Positions 5,893-12,962 of a stretch of DNA of 13,271 bases are shown one piece after another. This stretch comes from an uncultured Alphaproteobacteria bacterium. Its GTDB lineage: Bacteria; Pseudomonadota; Alphaproteobacteria; Caulobacterales; Caulobacteraceae. Each line of letters starts with the position of its first letter. Position 1 is the stretch's first letter. The translations under genes were made by a program, and so were the position numbers. The stretch is taken from assembly GCA_903933475.1 (NCBI GenBank), contig CAIZKE010000014.1:1-13271 (forward strand). The letters are read 5' to 3'. The notes under the pieces are model-generated. The model did no database searches. It was not told the DNA's origin and saw only the letters and a program-made list of their open reading frames with translations.

Positions 5893-6987
5893 TTGGGCAA
5901 ATACTACTACGCGGGCCACACCTACGAGATCGTCAAGACCGCCATGACATGGTCAGCGGCGAAGGCCTGGGCGGAGAGCCAGAGCGGACATCTGGCCTAC
6001 ATCACCAGCGCCATTGAGAACCAGGCCCTGGTCACCATGACTCAGATAGAGACGGGCCTGGATACGGCGCCCTACGCCTCCGACGGCGGCGGGGCCCGTT
6101 ACCTCTGGCTCGGCGGCTCGGATGCAGACGTCGAGGGGACCTGGCGCTGGGGCGACGGGACCCTGGTCACCTCCGGCTATTCGAACTGGGGCGCTGGCGC
6201 CTTTGGCGCGGAGCCCGATGACTATGGCGGCGTGCAGGACGCCCTGGCCTTCGGCCTCCAGTCCTGGCCCCAGCCCTCGGGCGGCATCGGCGTGGCCTAC
6301 AAGTGGAACGACGTGAACCCCGCCAACAGCCTTTATTTCGTGGTGGAGTGGGACCACATCCGCGGGTCCACGGGTGCCGACAACATCAGCCGGACCGGTG
6401 GCGAGACGGTCTATGGCCTCGAGGGCAATGACGTCATCAGCTACGCCTCCGGTTACAACTACCTGCGCGGCGATGCCGGCGACGATTCCGTTTCCGGCGG
6501 CACGGGCTTCGACGACATCAACGGCAATATGGGGAATGACACCCTGCACGGGAACGACGGCGAGGACTGGGTCGTCGGTGGCAAGGACAACGACCTGATC
6601 TTCGGCGATGCGGCCTGGGACATCGTCTACGGCAATATGGGCAATGACACGGTTGACGGCGGGGCGGGGAACGACTGGGTGCGCGGCGGCCAGGGCGAGG
6701 ACTCCATCCAGGGCGGGGCCGGGGACGACTGGATCTGGGGCGACAAGGGCAATGACACGATCAGCGGCGGCGCCGGGGCGGACATCTTCCACAGTCTGGT
6801 GGGCGCAGCCATCGACCGCATCCTCGACTTCAACTTCGCCGAGGGTGACCGACTGGTGCTGGATGGGGGACCGTCCCGGACCATCAGCCAGGTCGGCGCC
6901 GACGTGGTGGTCGACATGGGCAATGGTGACCAGGTCATCCTGGTCGGAGTCTCCCTGGACAGCCTGGGAACTGGCTGGATTGCTTGA
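5893..6987 (+). CDS. C-type lectin-like domain plus RTX calcium-repeat protein, probable type I secretion substrate
   Basis: A 364-residue acidic protein with no cysteine and no signal peptide. Residues 3-153 have a C-type-lectin fold signature: WLGGSD (72-77), GTWRWGDGT (82-90), a calcium/sugar motif EPD at 107-109, WND at 138-140 and a closing FVVEWD. The disulfide cysteines of animal lectins are absent. Residues 158-301 are 16 uninterrupted nonapeptides of the GGxGxDxxx RTX type, which form a calcium-bound beta-roll. The C-terminal 60 residues (IDRILDFNFAEGDRLVLDG to GWIA) match the usual uncleaved type I secretion end. It is therefore likely an exported sugar-binding or surface protein; its ligand is unknown. 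The start is TTG with GGGAG 8 nt upstream; the next Met (residue 18) would cut into the lectin fold. The transporter genes are not in this window. Confidence 0.88.
   Translation: MGKYYYAGHTYEIVKTAMTWSAAKAWAESQSGHLAYITSAIENQALVTMTQIETGLDTAPYASDGGGARYLWLGGSDADVEGTWRWGDGTLVTSGYSNWGAGAFGAEPDDYGGVQDALAFGLQSWPQPSGGIGVAYKWNDVNPANSLYFVVEWDHIRGSTGADNISRTGGETVYGLEGNDVISYASGYNYLRGDAGDDSVSGGTGFDDINGNMGNDTLHGNDGEDWVVGGKDNDLIFGDAAWDIVYGNMGNDTVDGGAGNDWVRGGQGEDSIQGGAGDDWIWGDKGNDTISGGAGADIFHSLVGAAIDRILDFNFAEGDRLVLDGGPSRTISQVGADVVVDMGNGDQVILVGVSLDSLGTGWIA
6364..6795 (+). repeat. Sixteen tandem RTX nonapeptide repeats (27-bp units)
   Basis: Exactly 144 codons in register, from GSTGADNIS to GAGADIFHS. A four-unit (108-bp) super-period is visible: units 3, 7, 11 and 15 all carry GND. 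The 20-base stretches starting at 6523 and 6631 differ at one base. This suggests growth by duplication of four-unit blocks. Confidence 0.85.
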
Positions 6988-7529
6988 GCCTTCCCAAGCC
7001 CGCACACCCTCGAATCCGGCCAGCCCTGCGGCCTGAATTGCCAGCCATTCGCGACATTGAGCGCGAGGCCGCGCAGAGGTTCCTGGGCTCGCCGGAGGCC
7101 TGGATCGCCGGGGACCCGCCGGCGCCGGAGGCGCTTCTCGACGCCCGTCTGGAGGACGGCGGCCTTTGGGTCGCCTGCCTCGACGGGGAGCGGCCCGTCG
7201 CCGCCCTGCGGTTCCGCCCCCTCGGCGACAGCCTCTATATCGAGCAGATCGATGTCCTGCCGGCATTCGGCGGCATGCGGCTTGGCGCGGCCCTGCTGGA
7301 CTGGGCGGACGACCTCGCCCGCGAGGCGGGCTACGCGGCCCTTGTCCTCTCGACCTTCCGGGACATTCCCTGGAACGCGCCCTGGTACGCCCGGATCGGC
7401 TTCGAGGTCATCGACGTCCTGCCGCCCGAACTGGAAACCCTCCGGAGCGAGCACCTCGCCCGCGGTCTCGATGAAAGCCGAAGGGTGTTCATGCGCCGGG
7501 ATGTCCGGGCGCTGGAGGCGGACGCCTGA
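6984..7529 (+). CDS. GNAT-family N-acetyltransferase
   Basis: A 181-residue acetyl-CoA-dependent transferase. The N-terminus IRPALRPELPAIRDIEREA (11-29) is a typical first strand and helix. The acetyl-CoA-binding motif A region is IDVLPAFGGMRLGAALLDWA (89-108), carrying the RxxGxA form of the Q/RxxGxG/A loop, and motif B is IPWNAPWYARIGFEVI (128-143). The acceptor substrate is unknown. The start is TTG at 6984, overlapping the lectin-RTX stop in a TTGA junction, so it is probably translated by coupling. No ATG lies early enough to preserve the fold, and no clear Shine-Dalgarno is seen. A later TTG near 7034 would remove part of the first strand. Its overlap with the lectin-RTX gene suggests co-expression, though a functional link is only inferred. 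Confidence 0.85.
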   Translation: MSLPKPAHPRIRPALRPELPAIRDIEREAAQRFLGSPEAWIAGDPPAPEALLDARLEDGGLWVACLDGERPVAALRFRPLGDSLYIEQIDVLPAFGGMRLGAALLDWADDLAREAGYAALVLSTFRDIPWNAPWYARIGFEVIDVLPPELETLRSEHLARGLDESRRVFMRRDVRALEADA

Positions 7530-7563
7530 GCCGGGATCGCAGCGCCGGTCTTCGTTCCGGGAT

Positions 7564-7640
7564 TGGTAGCTGGGGGCGGGATCGAACCGCCGACCTGTGG
7601 GTTATGAATCCACCGCTCTAACCATCTGAGCTACCCAGCC
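7564..7640 (-). tRNA. tRNA-Met (anticodon CAT)
   Basis: A 77-nt cloverleaf on the minus strand with encoded CCA (7564-7566). The acceptor stem is GGCTGGG/CCCAGCT (G1-U72 wobble), the D arm GCTC/GAGC, the anticodon loop TTCATAA, and the T arm GGCGG TTCGATC CCGCC. Pairs 27-30 with 40-43 are good, but A31-C39 is a mismatch. It looks like elongator tRNA-Met. The lysidine-modified tRNA-Ile(CAT) cannot be excluded without comparison, and initiator tRNA is unlikely because its acceptor and anticodon-stem features are missing. A sigma70-like promoter lies upstream at 7666-7694. Confidence 0.9.
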
Positions 7641-7665
7641 GCCGGGCCTTTTCGGCGAGGGGCGG

Positions 7666-7694
7666 TTTATAGGGTCTGGCGCGGCGCGCTTCAA
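7666..7694 (-). promoter_or_regulatory. Sigma70-type promoter of the tRNA gene
   Basis: On the minus strand a -35 box TTGAAG (7694-7689) and a -10 box TATAAA (7671-7666) are separated by exactly 17 bp. The tRNA begins 25 nt beyond the -10. The base composition just after the -10 is GC-rich, as in promoters under stringent control. Confidence 0.7.
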
Positions 7695-7738
7695 GCCGCT
7701 TGGGAAGCGGGGCCGGGCTTGATAGGGTCATCCCTGCG

Positions 7739-8767
7739 ATGAGCGTCCTGCATCTCCTGGGAACGGCCGGCGAAGGCGGCGCGGAGACCTATTTCGTCGA
7801 CCTGGTCACAGGGTTGGCGGGGTCGGGACAGGCGCAGGCGGCAGCCCTGCGCCCCAACGCCGCCCGCCATGCGGCCCTGGCCAACGCCGGGGTTCCCGTC
7901 CGGGAGCTCCGGTTCGGCGGCCCCCTGGACCTCTTCACCGCACCCGCCGCAGGCCGCTTCGCCCGCGCTCACGACACCGACCTCGCCCTGGCCTGGATGA
8001 ACCGCGCCGCCCGGCATACCCCCCGGGGCCCCTGGGCGCGGATCGGCCGCCTGGGCGGCTATTACAACCTCAAATATTACAAGGGCTTCGACGCCCTGGT
8101 CGCCAATACCGAGCATATCGCCGACTGGATCGTGGCCCAGGGCTGGCCGGCGGGCCGGGTGCACTGCATTCCCAACTTCGCCGCCCCCGCGGAGGACGCC
8201 CGGCCCGTTGACCGGGCCAGCCTCGACACCCCCGAAGGCGTCCCCCTGCTGCTGGCCATGGGGCGGCTGCACGAGGCCAAGGCCCACGACGTGGCCCTGG
8301 AGGCCCTGGCCCGCCTGCCGGACGCCTGGCTCTGGATCGCCGGCTCCGGGCCGGAAGAGGGCCGCCTGAAGGCCCTGGCCGACGGGCTTGGCCTGTCCGA
8401 ACGGGTCCGGTTCCTGGGCTGGCGGACCGACGCCTCGTCCCTCTACCGGACCGCCGACCTCTGCGTCTTTCCCTCCCGCTACGAGCCCCTTGGCAATGTG
8501 GTCATCCAGGCCTGGGCCCACGGCCTGCCGGTGGTGGCCGCTGCCTCCACAGGCCCGGCGGCCCTGATCCGCGACGGCGAGGACGGCCGGCTGGTCGCCG
8601 TGGACGACCCGGTGGCCCTGGCGGTAGCGATCCGCGACCTCCTGGACGACGGGACCGCCCGCCGGGCCCTGGCGGCTGCGGGCCTTGCCCGGGTGGCGGG
8701 GGAGTTTTCCCGGGCGGCGGTGGTGGACCGCTGGCGCGAGCTCTTCGCCGCCCACGGAGCCGGCTGA
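7739..8767 (+). CDS. Family 4 glycosyltransferase (GT-B fold)
   Basis: A 342-residue enzyme that moves a sugar from a nucleotide donor to an acceptor, probably in polysaccharide or lipid-linked glycan synthesis at the inner face of the membrane. The N-terminus VLHLLGTAGEGGAETYFVDLV (3-23) is the acceptor-domain GT4 signature. The donor domain has MGRLHEAKAHDVALEAL (184 region), AGSGPEEGRL (201-210) and the EX7E region SRYEPLGNVVIQAWAHGLPV, where E249 is present but the second glutamate is Q257. The final GPAALIRDGEDGRLV loop is typical. I chose the ATG at 7739; a TTG at 7700 would add 13 atypical residues. The Shine-Dalgarno is weak (AGGG near 7724, within a small 4-bp dyad). The stop overlaps the asnB start in TGATG, so the two are co-translated. 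Confidence 0.9.
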   Translation: MSVLHLLGTAGEGGAETYFVDLVTGLAGSGQAQAAALRPNAARHAALANAGVPVRELRFGGPLDLFTAPAAGRFARAHDTDLALAWMNRAARHTPRGPWARIGRLGGYYNLKYYKGFDALVANTEHIADWIVAQGWPAGRVHCIPNFAAPAEDARPVDRASLDTPEGVPLLLAMGRLHEAKAHDVALEALARLPDAWLWIAGSGPEEGRLKALADGLGLSERVRFLGWRTDASSLYRTADLCVFPSRYEPLGNVVIQAWAHGLPVVAAASTGPAALIRDGEDGRLVAVDDPVALAVAIRDLLDDGTARRALAAAGLARVAGEFSRAAVVDRWRELFAAHGAG

Positions 8768-10461
8768 TGTGCGGCATAGCCGGCGTGATCAACGGCCAGG
8801 TCGCCGCCGCCGACCTCATCGCCGCCCTCCTGCACCGGGGTCCGGACGGCGTGCGGACGGAGACCCTGCCGGGGATCTCCCTCGCCCACGCCCGGCTGTC
8901 GATCATCGACCTCGAGGGGGGCTGGCAGCCCCTGCATGCCGCCGGCTCGGTGGTGATCGGCAATGGCGAGATCTACAACTACCTGGAGCTTGCCCGGGAT
9001 CATGGCCTGGAGGGGAGCCTCGCCACCGGCTCCGACTTCGAGCCCCTGCTGCACCTCTATGCGCGGGAAGGGCCCGACGCCTTCCGGCGGCTGCGCGGCA
9101 TGTATGCCTTCTGCCTGGTGGGGGGCGACGGGCGCACCTGGCTGGTCCGCGACCCCTTTGGCATCAAGCCCCTCTACCTCCTGGAGCGTGACGGGGCGGT
9201 GCTGTTCGCCTCGGAGCCGCGGGCCTTCCTGGAGGCCGGCCTGGTGGATCCGGTGATGGACGCTGCCGCCGCCGAGGACCTGCTGGGCCTGTCCTACACC
9301 ACCGGCCAGGCCACCATCTTCCCCGCCCTGCGGCGCATGGCGCCCGGCGAGATCCTGGAGGTCACGCCCCAGGGACTGGTCCGCCATGAGCCCCGCCCCG
9401 CCCTGCCGGCGCGGCGGGCGAACCGAGGCGGCGTCGAGGCCGACCTGGTCGCCCGCCTCGACGCCCTCCTGGAGGACAGCGTCCGGGTGCACCAGAGGTC
9501 GGACGCGCCCTACGGCCTCTTCCTGTCGGGCGGGATCGACAGCGCCGCCATCGCCGTCCTGATGGCGAGGCTGGCCGAGCGCCCGGTGACCGCCTTCACC
9601 TGCGGCTTCGACGCCCCCGGCGCGGCCGACGAGCGCTCGCAGGCCGAGAAGGTCGCCCGGGCCCTCGACCTGGACTGGCGCGAGGTGCGCTTTGACGAGG
9701 CCGAGTTCTGGCGGCTCCTGCCCAGGGTGGCGCACGCCCTGGACGATCCCACCGCCGACTATGCCGCCCTGCCCACCTTCCGCCTGGCCGAGGCGGCGCG
9801 GGACACGCTGAAGGTGGTGCTGACCGGGGAGGGGGGCGACGAACTCTTCGGCGGCTACGGCCGTTACCGGCGCGCCCTGCGCCCGGCCTTCCTGGGAGGG
9901 CGCCCAGCCGAGCCCCGGCCCGACCACCCCGAGGTGCTGGCCCGCTGGCGCGAGTCCGGGCGGCCGCCGCGCGGGCTGACGCCCCTTCAGTCGGCCCAGT
10001 GGTCGGACACCGCGACCTGGCTGCCCAACGACCTCTTGATCAAGCTCGACCGCTGCCTGATGGCCAACGGGCTGGAGGGCCGGACGCCCTTCCTCGACCC
10101 CGAAGTGGCGGACTTCGCCTTCACCCTGCCGGACCGGTTCAAGGTGCGCGGCCGGTTTGGCAAGTACCTCCTGCGGGCCTGGCTGGCGGGGGTCTGCCCG
10201 GCGGCGGCGCCCTGGGCCCGCAAGCAGGGCTTCACTGTCCCCGTCGAGGCCTGGATCGGCCCCCGCGCCGCCGACATTGCCGGCCGTATCTCCAAGGTGG
10301 AGGCGGTCCGCCGCCTGCGCACCCCCGAAGCCGTCGCCGCCGCCTTCGCCCCCGGCGGAAAGGGCGCCTGGCCCCTCCTGTTCCTGGCCGTCTGGTCCCT
10401 GATCCACCTGGAAGGCGCCGACCCCACCGCCGCCCTGGAGGCGTGCACGGGACGGGTCTAG
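8767..10461 (+). CDS. asnB: Asparagine synthase (glutamine-hydrolysing)
   Basis: A 564-residue two-domain enzyme that transfers ammonia from glutamine to an ATP-activated carboxylate, classically aspartate. The class II glutaminase domain begins MCGIAGV with nucleophile Cys2, then HRGPDG and NGEIYN (66-71), and RDPFGIKPLY. The synthetase domain has the PP-loop SGGIDS (254-259), LTGEGGDELFGGYGRY, and the LEGRTPFLDPEVADF and GKYLLR signatures. All catalytic landmarks are present; at 564 residues it is a little shorter than many AsnB proteins. GGAG lies 8 nt before the ATG. The one-base overlap with the glycosyltransferase suggests a role in amidating a sugar or lipid precursor of an envelope polysaccharide, as for AsnB-like enzymes in such clusters, but free asparagine synthesis is equally compatible. 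Confidence 0.93.
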   Translation: MCGIAGVINGQVAAADLIAALLHRGPDGVRTETLPGISLAHARLSIIDLEGGWQPLHAAGSVVIGNGEIYNYLELARDHGLEGSLATGSDFEPLLHLYAREGPDAFRRLRGMYAFCLVGGDGRTWLVRDPFGIKPLYLLERDGAVLFASEPRAFLEAGLVDPVMDAAAAEDLLGLSYTTGQATIFPALRRMAPGEILEVTPQGLVRHEPRPALPARRANRGGVEADLVARLDALLEDSVRVHQRSDAPYGLFLSGGIDSAAIAVLMARLAERPVTAFTCGFDAPGAADERSQAEKVARALDLDWREVRFDEAEFWRLLPRVAHALDDPTADYAALPTFRLAEAARDTLKVVLTGEGGDELFGGYGRYRRALRPAFLGGRPAEPRPDHPEVLARWRESGRPPRGLTPLQSAQWSDTATWLPNDLLIKLDRCLMANGLEGRTPFLDPEVADFAFTLPDRFKVRGRFGKYLLRAWLAGVCPAAAPWARKQGFTVPVEAWIGPRAADIAGRISKVEAVRRLRTPEAVAAAFAPGGKGAWPLLFLAVWSLIHLEGADPTAALEACTGRV

Positions 10462-10530
10462 GCCCCTCGACGCCCGTTCCGGACTGTGCGTTACTGATAA
10501 TGTGTCGGTAACCGTACCCGAGGGAAAGTC

Positions 10531-11238
10531 ATGTCCGAGTTCGCCGTCGCTCCGGGAAAGCTGAATGTCGGGGCTGTCTTCAGCCAGGCCTTTGCAACCC
10601 TTCAGTCCAAGCTCCTGTTCTTCGTCTTCGCGGGCCTGATGGTTGGCCTCGCCAGCCTGGTGGGCACGAACGGCCCCCTGGTGCTGATCGGGATCCTGCT
10701 GACCCTCGGGGTCGGTGCGGTTGCGCAGATCCTGACGGTGCGGGCGACGACGGGGCCGCTGGGCGTCGACGCCGGTACCGAGTTCGTGCCGGCCGTACAG
10801 GCGGCCCTGCCGAAGTTCGTACCTGTGTTTCTGACAGCCCTTTTCGTTCAAGTTCTCGTCAGCGTGGGCATGTTCTTCCTGATCGTTCCCGGGGTGTTCC
10901 TCGCCGTCATGCTCCTGGTCTCAACCATCGCCTGCATCCTCGAGGACCGGTCTCCTGTGGAGGCCCTGAAGCGCAGCCGGGAGCTCACCCGCGGAAACCG
11001 CTGGCGGCTGCTCGGGCTCGTGCTGATCCTCTTCATCCTTGCAATGGGCGTCGTGCTGCTGGTCGCGATTCCGACTGCGGCCGCCGGCATCGTGCCCGGG
11101 ATCGGGGCCCTTGTGGGCCGGGTGGTGGCCTCGGCCGCGGAGGGCCTCCTGGGGGTCTTCGTCGCCATCGTCCTGACCCACACCTTCCTCGAACTGCGCC
11201 GCCTGCATGAGGCTTCGGCCCCGGCACCCCTGATCTGA
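10531..11238 (+). CDS. Polytopic membrane protein, array copy 1
   Basis: A 235-residue inner-membrane protein with about five or six hydrophobic segments (roughly 28-45, 48-70, 97-132, 159-180 and 184-216). I recognise no enzyme motif. The N-terminus MSEFAVAPGKLNVGAVFSQAF parallels that of copies 3 and 4. The middle carries the family core: IVPG (118-121), then ILEDRSPVEALKRSRELT (136-153) and GNRWRLL, a short cytosolic loop between helices. This core resembles uncharacterised families annotated near the membrane part of glycerophosphodiesterases, but no phosphodiesterase domain is present. GAGGGAAAG lies 3-11 nt before the ATG. It follows asnB after 69 bp. The next gene starts 13 bp after its stop. 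Confidence 0.8.
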   Translation: MSEFAVAPGKLNVGAVFSQAFATLQSKLLFFVFAGLMVGLASLVGTNGPLVLIGILLTLGVGAVAQILTVRATTGPLGVDAGTEFVPAVQAALPKFVPVFLTALFVQVLVSVGMFFLIVPGVFLAVMLLVSTIACILEDRSPVEALKRSRELTRGNRWRLLGLVLILFILAMGVVLLVAIPTAAAGIVPGIGALVGRVVASAAEGLLGVFVAIVLTHTFLELRRLHEASAPAPLI

Positions 11239-11251
11239 CGGAAGGATGCGT

Positions 11252-12076
11252 ATGGCGGATGTAGGTTCCTCTCCCGGTCGTCTGGTGGTCTTCCGGACCC
11301 TCCGGGAGGGGCTGAGTCTGCTGCCCAGGGCCGTTGGCCCGTTTCTGCTCCTCAACCTCGCCGCCCTGGGGCTGATGGTTGTCCTGATGATCCCGCCGGT
11401 CCTCCTAGTGTCGATCCTCAGGACGGTGATGGAGGTCGGGGGGCTCTGGGTCTCGGGCCTGGGAGCCAAGGTGGCGCAGGCCCTGCCCCTGATCAGCATT
11501 GTCGTCTGTTGGATTATCCAGGCCTACGTCTCCCTCCGGCTGGTCGTCGCCCAGTACCGTCTCGCGGCCGAGATCCGGGCGGGTCTGCGCCCGCAGATCC
11601 TGGAGGTCTTCGCACGGCCGGGTCCGCCCCTCCTGCCGCTGGCCTCGCTGGTCCTTGTCGTCGGCCTGGGTACCCTGATGGGACTTTCGGCTTTTGTGGT
11701 CCCCGGCGTGGTCTTCCTCCTGGTCTTCGGGCAGGCCCTGCCGGCGATGATCTTCGATGGGACGAATGTGAGGGGCTCCCTGTTCGCCAGCTGGAGGCTC
11801 ACTCCCGGCAACCTCCTGAGCCTCCTGGGCCTGACGCTGATCCTTTTGCCCCTGGCCTTCCTCCCGTCCCTTCTCAGCTATCTCGTCCGCAAGGCGGCGG
11901 GGCCGGGTGCTTCCCTCTTCATTGTCCTGCCGACGCTTGCCGTCGCCCTCTTCCTGCTCTTCCTCTTGTCCTGCCTGTCGATCCTGGTGGCCGTCATCGT
12001 CTACCAGCACCTGCGCGCCCAAATTGCGGGCTCCATCCCCGCTGAACACCCAGAAACCGACGGAGTCCCCGCATGA
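11252..12076 (+). CDS. Polytopic membrane protein, array copy 2 (divergent)
   Basis: A 274-residue inner-membrane protein with six or so hydrophobic stretches. It is the most divergent copy: the family loop reads MIFDGTNVRGSLFASWRLT followed by PGN, where copies 1 and 3 have ILED...RSRELTxGNRW. The preceding FVVPG matches their IVPG, and the segment AQYRLAAEIRAG matches AQYKLADASADG of copy 4. Its tail DGVPA is shared with copy 3. I chose the ATG at 11252 because GGAAGG (11240-11245) is correctly placed for it, whereas the ATG at 11246 overlaps that site. The stop overlaps the next start (ATGA). The function is unknown. Confidence 0.8.
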   Translation: MADVGSSPGRLVVFRTLREGLSLLPRAVGPFLLLNLAALGLMVVLMIPPVLLVSILRTVMEVGGLWVSGLGAKVAQALPLISIVVCWIIQAYVSLRLVVAQYRLAAEIRAGLRPQILEVFARPGPPLLPLASLVLVVGLGTLMGLSAFVVPGVVFLLVFGQALPAMIFDGTNVRGSLFASWRLTPGNLLSLLGLTLILLPLAFLPSLLSYLVRKAAGPGASLFIVLPTLAVALFLLFLLSCLSILVAVIVYQHLRAQIAGSIPAEHPETDGVPA

Positions 12077-12129
12077 CCGACACCGCCTTCGCCCCCGCCA
12101 AGCTTCCGGTCATTGCGACCTTCAAGAAG
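12059..12129 (+). repeat. Junction-spanning direct repeat, left copy
   Basis: This 71-bp block covers the last codons of copy 2, the ATGA junction and the first codons of copy 3. It matches 12892-12962 at 70 of 71 bases (12083 C versus 12916 T). Confidence 0.9.
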
Positions 12130-12909
12130 GCCTTCCAGGTCAGCCTGAAGTCCGGGGGACGTATCCTGCTTTTCTCCATGCTGTTCCTGGCTGTGTATTT
12201 CGCCGCCGCACTCATCGTCGGCTTGCTTGCAGGCTTGGTGGGGATAGTCGTCGCCGAACGCCTGAACCTCGACCCCGGGTCGCCGGGCTTCATCCTTGCC
12301 ATTCTGGCCGTGGCTGTCCCTGGCTTCTTGGCGATCCTGGTGATCGCCTTCAGGTTCTCATTCGGACTGACCCGGCTGGCCGACGCGGCCTGCGACGGGC
12401 GGACCCTGAAGTTCGCCGACATCCTGCGCAATCCGCGGCCCAACCTCCTTGTCTATATCGCCCTCTCCTTGGCTCTCGGACTGATGACCCTCGTGGGGCT
12501 GCTCGCCTTCATCGTCCCGGGTTTCATGGTCATGACGGCTTTTGCCCTCGCCCCCATCGCCATGATCCTGGAAGACAAGGGTTTGCGGGACTCGCTGACG
12601 CGCAGCCGGGAGCTGACCAAGGGCAACAGGTGGAGATTCTTCGCCATCTACCTGCTGATAAACCTGACCTTCCTGCCGTTTTCCCTCGGGTCGAACCTCG
12701 TCGCCCAGCGGCTCCAGGCATCCGGTAATGTCCAGGGCTCCATCCTGGTATCGCTCTCCGTGGTTGTTCTTTCGATGCTCTTCTCGGTTTTCATCATGGT
12801 GCTCTATGTCGTGGTCTTCCGCGAGCTCCGCGCCCTGAAGGACCGCCCCGCTGCAGTCGCCGCGCCGGTGCCTGACCCGCAAACTGAGGATGACGGAGTC
12901 CCCGCATGA
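12073..12909 (+). CDS. Polytopic membrane protein, array copy 3
   Basis: A 278-residue inner-membrane protein. A short polar N-terminus (MTDTAFAPAKLPVIATFKK) is followed by hydrophobic segments near 31-60, 71-95, 124-160, 187-205 and 222-250. The family core is IVPG (147-150) and ILEDKGLRDSLTRSRELT (165-182) with GNRWRFF. A mid-protein motif, LADAACDGRTLKFADILRNPR, recurs in copy 4. The charged Pro/Ala-rich tail ends DDGVPA. The start overlaps the stop of copy 2 and the stop overlaps the start of copy 4, both as ATGA. A Shine-Dalgarno-like CGGAG lies 7-11 nt before the start, inside the repeated block. The function is unknown. A role in envelope lipid or stress physiology would be a guess. 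Confidence 0.82.
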   Translation: MTDTAFAPAKLPVIATFKKAFQVSLKSGGRILLFSMLFLAVYFAAALIVGLLAGLVGIVVAERLNLDPGSPGFILAILAVAVPGFLAILVIAFRFSFGLTRLADAACDGRTLKFADILRNPRPNLLVYIALSLALGLMTLVGLLAFIVPGFMVMTAFALAPIAMILEDKGLRDSLTRSRELTKGNRWRFFAIYLLINLTFLPFSLGSNLVAQRLQASGNVQGSILVSLSVVVLSMLFSVFIMVLYVVVFRELRALKDRPAAVAAPVPDPQTEDDGVPA

Positions 12910-12962
12910 CCGACATCGCCTTCGCCCCCGCCAAGCTTCCGGTCATTGCGACCTTCAAGAAG
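12892..12962 (+). repeat. Junction-spanning direct repeat, right copy
   Basis: Second copy of the 71-bp block, 833 bp from the first, covering the tail of copy 3, the ATGA junction and the start of copy 4. The same 833-bp offset also aligns gacgggcggaccctgaagtt at 12394 and 13227, so the two genes are collinear up to the window edge. Confidence 0.9.

Noticed and set aside
5953..7266. A 437-codon minus-strand frame with repeating VIALxAxDPVV-like units
   Set aside because: The repetition is just the reverse complement of the RTX repeats; not an independent protein.
7531..7563. tRNA terminator just downstream of the tRNA 3' end
   Set aside because: Only a CCGG/CCGG 4-bp dyad and a direct CCGGGAT repeat are visible, without a T-run.
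7696..7710. Hairpin CCGCTT-GGG-AAGCGG between the tRNA promoter and the glycosyltransferase
   Set aside because: Only 6 bp with a 3-nt loop and no T-tract; in a sequence this GC-rich it is weak evidence for a terminator or operator.
10490..10514. GTTAC/GTAAC inverted repeat and GATAAT box upstream of membrane array copy 1
   Set aside because: The arms are only 5 bp and no -35 box sits at the right distance from GATAAT; a promoter is plausible here but not supported.
8479..10851. A 790-codon open frame on the minus strand opposite asnB and the glycosyltransferase end
   Set aside because: It is antisense to clearly functional genes, its composition is the Gly/Gln/Arg-rich type of GC-rich shadow frames, and no domain can be seen.
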